Shown: one piece after another, positions 16,603 to 24,903 of the stretch
Layout of the letters: each line of letters starts with the position of its first letter
How positions within the stretch are numbered: position 1 is the first letter of the stretch
Source: UBA1444 sp964601085
Lineage (GTDB): Bacteria; Bacillota; Negativicutes; UBA1444
DNA length: 64,000 nucleotides
NCBI GenBank assembly: GCA_964601085.1
Contig: CAZRLN010000006.1
Coordinates: forward strand, 27,185-91,184
Direction: 5' to 3'
Made by a program: the position numbers and the translations under genes
The notes under the pieces: model-generated
The model's input: the letters and a program-made list of their open reading frames with translations, nothing else
What the model was told of the DNA's origin: nothing
The model's database searches: none

Positions 16603-16632
16603 GAGGAGGACGGCTTCCTGAAGGTGGAACTG
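16603..16632 (+). pseudogene. noc tail remnant (EEDGFLKVEL)
   Basis: Ten codons in the noc frame read EEDGFLKVEL, against QEDGFLKLEL in intact noc at 15053-15082. Three codons differ silently and two conservatively, the pattern of a once-selected coding sequence. It lies 33 bases after the DUF4143 ATPase stop. Confidence 0.65.
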
Positions 16633-16639
16633 CAAAGAT

Positions 16640-17089
16640 ATGGATGAGGATGGGATGGGCAAAGATGCGGAAGATAAGGATCGGACGCGATCAATTCTAC
16701 GGGGTGAAGCGTTGAAGACGGCTGTTCTCGGGGGCGGTCCCGGGGGGCTGACGGCAGCGCTTCATGGGGAAGGCATCGATTTGGCCTGCGTCAGTGCGCA
16801 GTTGGCCGCCGACTCCATCCTCGGCGGCGAAGAAGCCTTGCAGCAATATGATGCGAAGCTTCGCGAACTCGTCGAGGAAAAATGGCGCAAAGAAAAACTG
16901 ATTGTCGACTTTTGGCAGTCGCTCACCTTCCAACGGTTCGACGCCCTCGTGCGTGCACTGTGTACTGAGGACAAGCTGCTGTTTGCCCGCACCACCCTGA
17001 AATCGCCGGCGATGATGCAGTACGCCTGGCAATGGTTACGCTATCAGCGAGCGGCTGTTTCCGCAAGGAGGCGCTGGCCGAAGCAGTGA
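16640..17089 (+). pseudogene. Internally deleted FAD-dependent oxidoreductase (geranylgeranyl reductase-like)
   Basis: The reading frame (149 residues) joins the N-terminal FAD-binding LKTAVLGGGPGGLTAAL directly to HGEGIDLACVSAQLAADSIL, a motif that in geranylgeranyl-reductase-type flavoproteins lies some 250 residues further on. The middle of the protein, including most of the substrate domain, is therefore missing, while the frame stays open. The downstream part (LQQYDAKLRELVEEKWRKEK) is normal for the family's C-terminus. The final codons run into the second noc-tail fragment and use its stop. I regard it as a decayed insert. Confidence 0.7.
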
Positions 17090-17103
17090 CCGGCAGGATT
17101 TTT
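17077..17103 (+). repeat. noc tail remnant across the stop codon
   Basis: 27 bases from GCCGAAGCAGTGACC to the T-run are identical to 15100-15126, the end of noc and its downstream flank. Together with 16603-16632 it looks like one noc tail split by the flavoprotein fragment. Confidence 0.7.
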
Positions 17104-17161
17104 TTTATCGAAGGAGAATATTTTTAATAATAATACGAGGGTTGTCAGGGAGGTTTTATCC

Positions 17162-18877
17162 TTGCAGGACGAAGAGCCCCGGAACAGGGACGATCGTTGG
17201 GAGCTGGCCAGCTGGGCCGCCAACGAGGGGATCTGGGACTGGGACATGCGTACCAATCAGGTGTATCATTCGGCGGTCTGGTACAAGATGTTCGGCTACG
17301 AGCCGGGGGAGACGACGGATACGTCGTGGTCCTGGGAAAGTATGCTGCACCCGGACGACGCGGTGCGGGTGATCGGCGAACGGCGCGCCCACATCGAGGG
17401 GCGGACGCCCCAGTATTATTCCGAGCATCGGGTCCGCTGCGGGGACGGCCAGTACCGTTGGTTCCTGTCCCGCGGCAAGGTGATCCGTGATGCGGAAGGC
17501 ATTCCGGTCCGGATGATCGGTTTTTACACGAATATCGAGGAGTCGGTCAAGGCTCGAAGCCGCTTGAAACGCCAGAACGAGGCCTTGAAGATCCTCTATG
17601 ATGTTTCGCTCCGGGCGATTGGCGACGACGCCCATGATGTGACCCTGACCGCGATCTTGAATCGGATCCGCGAGTTCATGGCGGCGGACAAGGCCTATCT
17701 GTCGATTTACGAACCGGTCGACGACATTATGCGGACGCACAGCACTTCCGGACCCGTAGGGCCTTTTGTGCAGGAGTCCCACCGGGGCCATTACTTGGTC
17801 GGCAAGATTTGGGAGATCGGCGACTACCTGTGCGTCGACAATTATTGGCAGTGGCCGGACCGGGCGCCGATCCCGGATGCCGAAGCGATCCGGACGGCCT
17901 GCGGCGTGCCGCTGAAGCTGGGGACGGAGATCGTGGGCGTCATTACGCTGGCGTTTGATTCCCCGCGAACGATCTTGTCGGAGGAGGTCGATTTGCTGCG
18001 GCAGTTCGCGGCGATCACCGCCTTGGTCGTCCGCAACCGGCAGATGTCGTTCGATCTGTTGGAGGAAAGTTACCAACGGGTGACGCTGGAATCGTCCCTG
18101 CATCAAAATGAACTGCTTGATTTCCTGAACGAGCTGGTGGAGGGAAAACCGCTGACGAACCGGCGCATTGCGGCGCGGGCGGCGAAACTCGGCTTGCCGC
18201 TGCAATCGGGCTATATCGCGCTGGTGGGCGCCAGCGAAGGGGACGGCAACGTTGACGAGGTGCGGCTCGCCCTGCAGAATCCTTTGTTGCAGCAGGCGCT
18301 GGGCCTGACGGTCTGGCGGCGCGCCGGTCTCCTCTACATGCTGGCGCCGCAACCCGTACCCGCGAATGACCGCCTGGAGTTGTCCCAGCGGGCGGAAGAG
18401 CTGCGCCGGACGTTGCGGGAACGGATCGGCGTGTCGGTGTCCCGGGTGGGCGTCGGGCTGTATTGCCCGGGGTTGAAAGACCTTACCGCGGGATTTTACC
18501 AGGCTGCCGAGGCGTTGGAGATCGGGCAGCGAGTGTATCCGAAACAGACGGTGCATCATTACCTCGACATCGGGATGCTGCGCATCCTGGTCCGGAATGG
18601 CGACCGCAGCCAGATCGATCTGTTCATCCAGCACACGCTGGGCAAAATGATCGAGTATGACCGGGAAAGGAACGCCCATCTCATGGAAACGCTGTTGGCG
18701 ATCCTGAAGGGCAAGAGCCTGCACAGCGTGGCCGAGGAATTGTTCGTCCATCCGAAGACTCTGCTGTTCCGCAAGCACCGCATCGAGGAGATCCTCGGGG
18801 AATCGCTGGACAACCCGGTGTTGCGGATGAACCTGGAACTGGCCTTGCAGCTGAATGAACTGCGGGGGAAGAAGTGA
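17162..18877 (+). CDS. PAS-GAF-PucR/CdaR family transcription regulator
   Basis: A 571-residue sensor-regulator. Residues about 10-125 form a PAS domain (ANEGIWDWDMRTNQVYHS ... HPDD ... FYTNIEESVKARS), 145-295 a GAF domain (ILNRIREFMAADKAYLSIYE, ending LLRQFAAITALVVRNRQ). A CdaR-type linker follows, and the last 70 residues are the PucR HTH (LLAILKGKSLHSVAEELFVH, PKTLLFRKHRIEEILG). It should bind DNA in response to a small ligand. The start is TTG 17162, eight bases after GGGAGG. It lies directly upstream of the wbaP promoter with the twin motif, so it is a candidate regulator of that promoter; this is inference. Confidence 0.85.
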   Translation: MQDEEPRNRDDRWELASWAANEGIWDWDMRTNQVYHSAVWYKMFGYEPGETTDTSWSWESMLHPDDAVRVIGERRAHIEGRTPQYYSEHRVRCGDGQYRWFLSRGKVIRDAEGIPVRMIGFYTNIEESVKARSRLKRQNEALKILYDVSLRAIGDDAHDVTLTAILNRIREFMAADKAYLSIYEPVDDIMRTHSTSGPVGPFVQESHRGHYLVGKIWEIGDYLCVDNYWQWPDRAPIPDAEAIRTACGVPLKLGTEIVGVITLAFDSPRTILSEEVDLLRQFAAITALVVRNRQMSFDLLEESYQRVTLESSLHQNELLDFLNELVEGKPLTNRRIAARAAKLGLPLQSGYIALVGASEGDGNVDEVRLALQNPLLQQALGLTVWRRAGLLYMLAPQPVPANDRLELSQRAEELRRTLRERIGVSVSRVGVGLYCPGLKDLTAGFYQAAEALEIGQRVYPKQTVHHYLDIGMLRILVRNGDRSQIDLFIQHTLGKMIEYDRERNAHLMETLLAILKGKSLHSVAEELFVHPKTLLFRKHRIEEILGESLDNPVLRMNLELALQLNELRGKK

Positions 18878-18882
18878 GGGGA

Positions 18883-18949
18883 GTTATCCATAATTGCACC
18901 TTGATTATCCCGTTAGTACAATGAACTTTTTTTCAAATAAGTGTATAAT
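18883..18949 (+). promoter_or_regulatory. Promoter of the second polysaccharide locus with twin motif
   Basis: TATAAT at 18944-18949. GTTATCC (18883-18889) and ATTATCC (18904-18910) are 21 bases apart, as before 8421. From the second motif to the -10 box is 40 bases here and 50 there, a difference of one helical turn. The 16-base stretch from 18902 (TGATTATCCCGTTAGT) is almost the same as at 8331-8346. Confidence 0.55.
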
Positions 18950-18967
18950 TATTGGGTAAGTTTGGAG

Positions 18968-20416
18968 ATGGGGGGCTTTTCCATTCATACGTTGCAGTTG
19001 TTCGGCCAACAAGCCAGTCATTTCTTACTGATCGGCGTCGATTATCTGGGACTTTTGCTCGCAGTGCACTTAGCGGTGTGGTTGCGTAATTTTTTCTTTG
19101 TGCCGTGGGGATGGGTGGAGGCGGCAACCCGCTGGAATGACACGTGGGTTTATTTTGTCATTCCGGCGGTTTATTTCTGTTTTTTTGTCTCGGAACGCTT
19201 GTATGAGCCGCACCGCTTCTTGTGGAAACGGATGCAGGGGTTGGCGCGTTCCTGTTTTTTTGCCACTCTGGTATTGTCGGCCCTGAATTATTTTGTCAGC
19301 GGTGAGCGGGAGTTTTCCCGATCGTTGCTGCTGTTGACCGCACTTCTGACTTTTCTGGTGTTGTTTGTGTTGCGCTACGCTCTAAAGCGGCTGCTTGGCG
19401 TGCTGGGCTTGTGGCAGGTTCCCGTTCTCGTTGTCGGCGCCGGAAAAACGGCGGAATTGCTGGATGCGGTGTTCCTGCAGGATCCGAATATGGGCTACCG
19501 CATCGTTGGCTTGTTGGAGGACTCCCCGGAGGAGCGTCCCCTGGCGGCGAAGTATCCGGTACTCGGCCGATTCGATGATGCTGAGCGTGTGCTCCGGGAA
19601 CATCGCATAAAAGCGGTGGTTTTGGCCGCGCCTGGACTCCCTAGCGCCCAACTGATCGAGCTGTTTCTCAGGATCCAGCATGAGACGCAAGACATAGCGA
19701 TCATCCCGGATTTGTTCGGACTCCCGGTAGGGAACCTCGAGATCGAGACTATTTTTGATCAAAAACTGGTGCTGCTGCGGACACGCAACAATATGGCCAG
19801 CTGGCTGAATCAGTCTTATAAGTGGCTGCTCGACGTGATCGGCGCAGTGACTGGGATTTTCCTCTTTTTGCCGCTTTATTTGCTGCTCAGCCTTTTGATT
19901 TATCTCGATTCACCAGGGCCTATTCTTTTTTCCCATCGACGGGTCGGGCGGGGCGGCCGCGAGTTTCCCTGCTATAAGTTTCGGACCATGGTGCCCAACG
20001 CCCATGCCGAGCTGCAAAAATATCTTGCCAATCATCCCGAATGCTTGCAAGAATGGGAAGATAATTATAAACTAAAGGATGATCCCCGCATCACCCGACT
20101 GGGCCGCTTTCTGCGCAAGACCAGCCTGGATGAACTGCCACAGTTTTTGAATGTTTTGAAGGGCGAGATGAGCCTCGTCGGGCCTCGTCCGATCGTGCGA
20201 GAAGAAGTGGTAAAGTATGGACAGTATATCGAAGACTTTTATCTGGTCAAACCGGGCATCACCGGGTTGTGGCAGGTGAGTGGCCGCAATGATATAGCCT
20301 ATGAAGATCGGGTGCGTATGGACTCCTGGTATGTGCGCAACTGGTCGGTATGGCTGGATCTGGTGATCCTGCTGAAAACGTTGCGGTATGTACTGATGGG
20401 AAAAGGGGCGTATTGA
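18968..20416 (+). CDS. Undecaprenyl-phosphate sugar phosphotransferase, WbaP type
   Basis: A 482-residue initiating glycosyltransferase of the long type. Four hydrophobic N-terminal helices (about residues 10-130) precede a nucleotide-binding-like middle domain (VPVLVVGAGKTAELLDAVF) and a fifth membrane segment near residue 290. The catalytic core has YLDSPGPILFSHRRVGRGG, YKFRTM, TSLDELPQFLNVLKGEMSLV and GPRP, and KPGITGLWQVSGRND. It puts galactose- or glucose-1-phosphate on the carrier lipid. ATG 18968 is the likely start, though GGAG lies very close to it; GTG 18941 falls in the promoter and is rejected. It opens the second locus. Confidence 0.88.
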   Translation: MGGFSIHTLQLFGQQASHFLLIGVDYLGLLLAVHLAVWLRNFFFVPWGWVEAATRWNDTWVYFVIPAVYFCFFVSERLYEPHRFLWKRMQGLARSCFFATLVLSALNYFVSGEREFSRSLLLLTALLTFLVLFVLRYALKRLLGVLGLWQVPVLVVGAGKTAELLDAVFLQDPNMGYRIVGLLEDSPEERPLAAKYPVLGRFDDAERVLREHRIKAVVLAAPGLPSAQLIELFLRIQHETQDIAIIPDLFGLPVGNLEIETIFDQKLVLLRTRNNMASWLNQSYKWLLDVIGAVTGIFLFLPLYLLLSLLIYLDSPGPILFSHRRVGRGGREFPCYKFRTMVPNAHAELQKYLANHPECLQEWEDNYKLKDDPRITRLGRFLRKTSLDELPQFLNVLKGEMSLVGPRPIVREEVVKYGQYIEDFYLVKPGITGLWQVSGRNDIAYEDRVRMDSWYVRNWSVWLDLVILLKTLRYVLMGKGAY

Positions 20417-20417
20417 T

Positions 20418-21476
20418 TTGGGAAAGATCCTGGTTACGGGCGGTGCAGGGTTTATCGGCAGTAATTTTATTCGGCAGGCGCTGGAGAAAAAGGATACGCA
20501 GGTGCTGAACCTCGATAATCTGACCTATGCGGGGAATCTCGATTCCTTGCAGGACATAGCGCCCCGTTCGGACTATCAGTTCGTGCAGGCGGATATCTGC
20601 GATGTAGCAGCAGTAGAAAAAATAGTTGGAGAATACCAGCCGGACACGGTAGTACATTTCGCGGCGGAATCTCATGTGGATCGCTCCATTGACGGACCGT
20701 CAGCTTTTATCCAGACCAATATCATCGGAACGTTTAACCTGCTCGAAGCGGTTCGGAAGCACTGGAAAGAACTTCCCGCCGAGCGAAAAGGTGCGTTCCG
20801 TTTTTTGCATGTTTCGACCGATGAAGTTTATGGCTCGTTGGGCGCGACCGGCCTGTTCACCGAAGAGACCCCTTATGCGCCGAATTCACCGTACTCGGCA
20901 TCCAAAGCATCCTCTGACCATCTGGTTCGGGCGTACCATCATACCTACGGATTGCCGGTACTGACCACCAACTGCTCGAACAACTACGGCCCTTATCAGT
21001 TCCCTGAAAAATTAATCCCGCTCATGATTCTGAACGCTCTCTCCGGCAAACCGTTGCCTGTCTACGGTGATGGGATGCAGGTGCGGGATTGGCTGTATGT
21101 GGGGGATCACTGCCGGGCCATATTGAAAGTGCTGGAAGCAGGAAAATGCGGGGAAACCTACAATATCGGCGGGCATAACGAGATGCCAAACATCCGGATC
21201 GTAGAGAAAATCTGTGCGTTGCTAGGCGAGCTACGGCCCAGAACCGATGGGGAAGCCTACACAAAACAGATCGCCTATGTCACCGACCGGCCCGGTCATG
21301 ACCGGCGCTATGCCATCGATGCAGGGAAAATCGGCCGCGAACTCGGGTGGCATCCTCAGGAGACTTTTGACACAGGTATCCGCAAGACGGTACAATGGTA
21401 TCTTGAAAATCCGAACTGGTGCGAACGGGTGACCTCAGGCAAATATCGTCAGGAAAGGCTGGGGACTGGAATATGA
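20418..21476 (+). CDS. rfbB: dTDP-glucose 4,6-dehydratase (second copy)
   Basis: A 352-residue paralogue of the gene at 4235, with the same GGAGFIGSN, HFAAESHVDRSIDG, STDEVYG and YSASK catalytic motifs. Large blocks of the two proteins are identical (for example around NCSNNYGPYQFPEKLIPL), while the DNA has many silent differences, so the duplication is old or came from a relative. The start is TTG 20418, nine bases after a GGGG, one base after the wbaP stop. The stop overlaps rfbA. Confidence 0.96.
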   Translation: MGKILVTGGAGFIGSNFIRQALEKKDTQVLNLDNLTYAGNLDSLQDIAPRSDYQFVQADICDVAAVEKIVGEYQPDTVVHFAAESHVDRSIDGPSAFIQTNIIGTFNLLEAVRKHWKELPAERKGAFRFLHVSTDEVYGSLGATGLFTEETPYAPNSPYSASKASSDHLVRAYHHTYGLPVLTTNCSNNYGPYQFPEKLIPLMILNALSGKPLPVYGDGMQVRDWLYVGDHCRAILKVLEAGKCGETYNIGGHNEMPNIRIVEKICALLGELRPRTDGEAYTKQIAYVTDRPGHDRRYAIDAGKIGRELGWHPQETFDTGIRKTVQWYLENPNWCERVTSGKYRQERLGTGI

Positions 21477-22354
21477 TCAAAAAAGGCATTATTTTAGCCG
21501 GGGGCAGCGGCACCCGGCTGTATCCATTGACGCGGTCAGTATCCAAGCAACTAATGCCGATCTATGACAAGCCGATGATATATTATCCGCTGGCCACGTT
21601 GATGATGGCAGGGATCAAGGATATCCTGATCATCACGACGCCGGAGGATCAGTCGATGTTCCGGCGCCTGCTGGGTGACGGCACCCAGTGGGGCATCCAA
21701 CTGACGTATGCAGTGCAGCCGTATCCCGGCGGACTGGCCCAGGCTTTTCTCGTCGGCGCTGATTTCGTCGCGGGTGAGCCGTGTGCGCTGGTGCTGGGCG
21801 ATAACATCTTCTACGGGAACGGTCTGATTCGGAAACTGCGCGCAGCAGCAGAGTGTGAAAGCGGCGCTACCGTTTTTGCTTACCACGTGCACGATCCCGA
21901 ACGCTATGGAGTGGTGGAGTTCGGAACGGATGGACGGGCGATTTCCATCGAAGAGAAGCCGTTAAAACCAAAGTCGAACTACGCTGTGACCGGGTTGTAT
22001 TTTTATGATGAGAATGTTACCAAGATTGCAGCTGAGCTGAAGCCCTCTTTGCGTGGAGAACTGGAGATAACGGACCTGAACCGGGTCTATCTGGAGAGAG
22101 GCGATCTGCACGTGGAAACTCTCGGCCGGGGTCATGCCTGGCTCGATACCGGTACCCACGAGTCGCTCGTTCAAGCTTCGTCATTCATACAGACCGTGCA
22201 GGAACGGCAGGGCTTCATGGTGTCCTGTCCCGAAGAAATAGCCTTTCGTATGGGATGGATCGATGCTGATGCGCTGATTTCGCTGGCAGAGCCGGTGAAA
22301 AAGAACGGTTACGGCCAATACCTGCTGCAACTGGCAGCAGAGGAAAAAAAATGA
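21473..22354 (+). CDS. rfbA: Glucose-1-phosphate thymidylyltransferase (second copy)
   Basis: A 293-residue paralogue of the gene at 5296, same length and motifs (GGSGTRLYPLTRSVSKQLMP, LGDNIFYGNGL, GHAWLDTGTHESL). It supplies dTDP-glucose to the same pathway. ATG 21473 overlaps the rfbB stop and its own stop overlaps rfbC, both in ATGA form. Differences from copy 1 are scattered and mostly conservative, so both enzymes should be active. Confidence 0.96.
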   Translation: MIKKGIILAGGSGTRLYPLTRSVSKQLMPIYDKPMIYYPLATLMMAGIKDILIITTPEDQSMFRRLLGDGTQWGIQLTYAVQPYPGGLAQAFLVGADFVAGEPCALVLGDNIFYGNGLIRKLRAAAECESGATVFAYHVHDPERYGVVEFGTDGRAISIEEKPLKPKSNYAVTGLYFYDENVTKIAAELKPSLRGELEITDLNRVYLERGDLHVETLGRGHAWLDTGTHESLVQASSFIQTVQERQGFMVSCPEEIAFRMGWIDADALISLAEPVKKNGYGQYLLQLAAEEKK

Positions 22355-22902
22355 AAGTTACGGAGACTGCATTGGCGGGTGTGCTTATTATCGAACCAAC
22401 CGTGTTTCCTGACACACGGGGATTTTTCGTTGAAACTTATAACAAAGAACGATACGTTGCCAGCGGTATTGAAGTAGATTTCGTACAGGACAACCTGTCC
22501 TTCTCGTCGCGAGGGGTTCTCCGGGGGCTGCACTATCAGAAGCCGCACGCCCAGGGGAAGTTAGTGTACGTGCTACAGGGTGAAGTATGGGATGTGGCGG
22601 TGGATATTCGCCACGGATCACCGAAGTTCGGACAATGGACGACGGTGACATTGTCATCCGATAACAAGAAGCAATTTTACGTTCCACCGGGCTTCGCCCA
22701 CGGGTTCTGTGTATTGTCCGAGACCGCGCTGTTCACTTACAAATGCACAGATTTATATCATCCGGAGTGTGATGGTGGATTTCGCTGGGATGATCCGGAT
22801 CTCGGAATCGACTGGCCCGTCATAGCGCCGATTTTATCCGAGAAAGATGAGAAGTTGCCTTTTTTGCGAGATATTCCAGTCGGGAGGTTGCCACAGCTAT
22901 GA
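22351..22902 (+). CDS. rfbC: dTDP-4-dehydrorhamnose 3,5-epimerase (second copy)
   Basis: A 183-residue epimerase with the standard motif RGLHYQKPHAQGKLVYVLQG, VDIR and PPGFAHGFCVLSE. Unlike the copy at 7034 it keeps the usual Tyr after the catalytic His. Here it lies between rfbA and rfbD, so the gene order is BACD, against BADC in the first set. ATG 22351 overlaps the rfbA stop by four bases. Confidence 0.96.
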   Translation: MKVTETALAGVLIIEPTVFPDTRGFFVETYNKERYVASGIEVDFVQDNLSFSSRGVLRGLHYQKPHAQGKLVYVLQGEVWDVAVDIRHGSPKFGQWTTVTLSSDNKKQFYVPPGFAHGFCVLSETALFTYKCTDLYHPECDGGFRWDDPDLGIDWPVIAPILSEKDEKLPFLRDIPVGRLPQL

Positions 22903-23762
22903 AGATATTTTTAACCGGAGCCGAAGGGCAACTCGGCCGGGAACTGCAGAGACGACTGCAGGGAACGAATTTCCTGCCAACGGATGTTAAAGAACTCGAC
23001 ATTACAAATGAAATTGCTGTTGCAACGATGATCAGCAGCTACAAACCGGATGTCGTCATCCATGGTGCGGCCTGGACCCAGGTGGATGCGGCGGAGGAAA
23101 AAGTCGATCTGGCGTACAGGGTGAATGCGATCGGGACACAGAATATCGCCATGGCCTGCCGCGAAGTGAATGCCACCATGGTGTATATCAGTACTGACTA
23201 TGTATTTGACGGGAAACTGGGGCGGGCCTATACTGAGTTCGACGCGCCGAACCCGCTCAGTGTCTATGGCAAATCAAAATATGCCGGCGAGATGTTGGCG
23301 CGGCATGCAACGGATAAGCTGTTTATCCTGCGTACCGCGTGGCTGTATGGCGACGGCCCCAACTTCGTACGCACAATGCTGAAACTTGGACAGGAACGCG
23401 AGGTACTTCAGGTGGTTGACGATCAGTACGGCTGTCCAACGAGTACGGTGGATTTGGCGGAAGCGGTGCTGCGAATCAGTCAGACGAAACGTTTTGGGAC
23501 TTATCATGCGGTAAACAACGGGGTGACCACTTGGTGCGGATTTGCGAAGAAGATCTTTGAACTGGCTGGCAATACGAAAGTGAAAGTAACGCCAGTGACG
23601 ACGGAGCAGTTTGTCCGTCCTGCCCCGCGTCCAGCGTATTCGCCAATGGATACAAGGCTTTTAGGTTTGGCGCTGGGGTGGACTCCCAGAGTATGGGAAG
23701 AAGCGCTGAGGGATTATTTGGATGGCGCGAGCGCGCTGGCGGAAGACGAGGATAGTTCCTGA
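22899..23762 (+). CDS. rfbD: dTDP-4-dehydrorhamnose reductase (second copy)
   Basis: A 287-residue reductase, same length as the copy at 6174. Seen: GAEGQLGREL at the cofactor site (Glu for Asn), STDYVFDG, YGKSKYAGE and PAPRPAYSPMDT. It ends the GC-rich rhamnose set. After its stop the DNA turns AT-rich over the next 100 bases, which marks the join to the pseudaminic-acid block. ATG 22899 overlaps rfbC. Confidence 0.95.
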   Translation: MKIFLTGAEGQLGRELQRRLQGTNFLPTDVKELDITNEIAVATMISSYKPDVVIHGAAWTQVDAAEEKVDLAYRVNAIGTQNIAMACREVNATMVYISTDYVFDGKLGRAYTEFDAPNPLSVYGKSKYAGEMLARHATDKLFILRTAWLYGDGPNFVRTMLKLGQEREVLQVVDDQYGCPTSTVDLAEAVLRISQTKRFGTYHAVNNGVTTWCGFAKKIFELAGNTKVKVTPVTTEQFVRPAPRPAYSPMDTRLLGLALGWTPRVWEEALRDYLDGASALAEDEDSS

Positions 23763-23916
23763 ATATTATTCCAACAATGGATTGAATGTGAAGCGAAAAA
23801 GTATATAACTCAAGTTTCTCACACCGAGATACTCAACTGGAAGTTTCCCTCAATGGGGGAATTGGATTTTTGCTGCATTATTGACAATAATAAAAATAAA
23901 ATATGAGGTGACAGGT

Positions 23917-24903
23917 ATGATGAATGATAAGGCGATAATGATAACTGGAGGCACGGGTTCTTTTGGGAAAGCTTGTGTGAAGCAAATTCTTAAGCTATAT
24001 AAACCCCGAAAAATTATAATTTTCTCCCGCGATGAGCTTAAACAGTTCGAAATGCAGCAGGAGTTTGGCTCGCCGGTAATGCGTTACTTTATTGGAGATG
24101 TTCGTGATGGCGAACGTCTAAAACAGTCTATGCGTGGAGTGGATTACGTTATTCATGCTGCTGCTTTAAAACAGGTTCCGGCTGCTGAATATAACCCTAT
24201 GGAGTGCATAAAAACAAATATATATGGCGCAGAAAATGTTATTAAGGCTGCAATCGATAATGAGGTTGAAAAGGTTATCGCTTTATCTACTGATAAAGCT
24301 GCAAATCCCATTAACCTTTATGGTGCGACAAAACTTGCATCGGATAAGCTTTTTGTTGCAGCTAACAATATTGCGGGGGGACACAAAACGCGGTTTTCCG
24401 TTGTTAGATATGGTAATGTTGTAGGCTCTCGTGGGTCTGTTGTCCCATTTTTTAAAAAGCTTGTAGCTGAAAAGGCTGAGTTTCTTCCTATTACTCATGA
24501 AAAGATGACAAGGTTTTGGATTACACTACCACAGGGTATCGATTTAGTTTTGAACGGTTTTGCGCGAATGCAGGGTGGAGAAACTTTTGTTCCCAAAATC
24601 CCTTCCATGCGGATATTGGATCTTGCAGAAGCAGTTGCACCTGGTATGCCAACAAAAGTAACCGGAATTCGCCCAGGGGAAAAATTGCATGAAATAATGT
24701 GTCCGGCCGATGATTCTCATTTGAATTTAGAATTTGAGAATTATTATGTTATTCAGCCAACGATTAGTTTTGTTGCAATGATTGATTATTCCTTAAATAA
24801 TCTGGGGGAGAAAGGGAAGCCTGTTGAGCAAGGTTTTGAATATAATTCAGGCACAAACCCCCATTTCTTAAGCGTTGACGAGTTGCGGGAGATGATGCTA
24901 TGA
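23917..24903 (+). CDS. pseB: UDP-GlcNAc 4,6-dehydratase (5-inverting), pseudaminic acid pathway
   Basis: A 328-residue short-chain dehydrogenase that starts pseudaminic acid synthesis by making UDP-2-acetamido-2,6-dideoxy-beta-L-arabino-hexos-4-ulose. Seen: ITGGTGSFGKACVKQIL, FSRDELKQFEMQQEF, HAAALKQVPAAEYNPMECI, STDKAANPINLYGATKLASD and GNVVGSRGSVVPFF, all typical of PseB. The start is ATG 23917 (or 23920) behind GAGGTGA; TTG 23881 has no site. The stop overlaps pseC. The 154 bases before it hold no gene and no clear promoter. Confidence 0.95.
   Translation: MMNDKAIMITGGTGSFGKACVKQILKLYKPRKIIIFSRDELKQFEMQQEFGSPVMRYFIGDVRDGERLKQSMRGVDYVIHAAALKQVPAAEYNPMECIKTNIYGAENVIKAAIDNEVEKVIALSTDKAANPINLYGATKLASDKLFVAANNIAGGHKTRFSVVRYGNVVGSRGSVVPFFKKLVAEKAEFLPITHEKMTRFWITLPQGIDLVLNGFARMQGGETFVPKIPSMRILDLAEAVAPGMPTKVTGIRPGEKLHEIMCPADDSHLNLEFENYYVIQPTISFVAMIDYSLNNLGEKGKPVEQGFEYNSGTNPHFLSVDELREMML

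Noticed and set aside
17156..18778. Long minus-strand open frame opposite the PAS-GAF-PucR gene
   Set aside because: Same codon-bias shadow; the plus-strand protein has three recognisable domains.
18941..18967. GTG 18941 as start of the WbaP-like protein
   Set aside because: It overlaps the predicted -10 box, so it would not be in the transcript.
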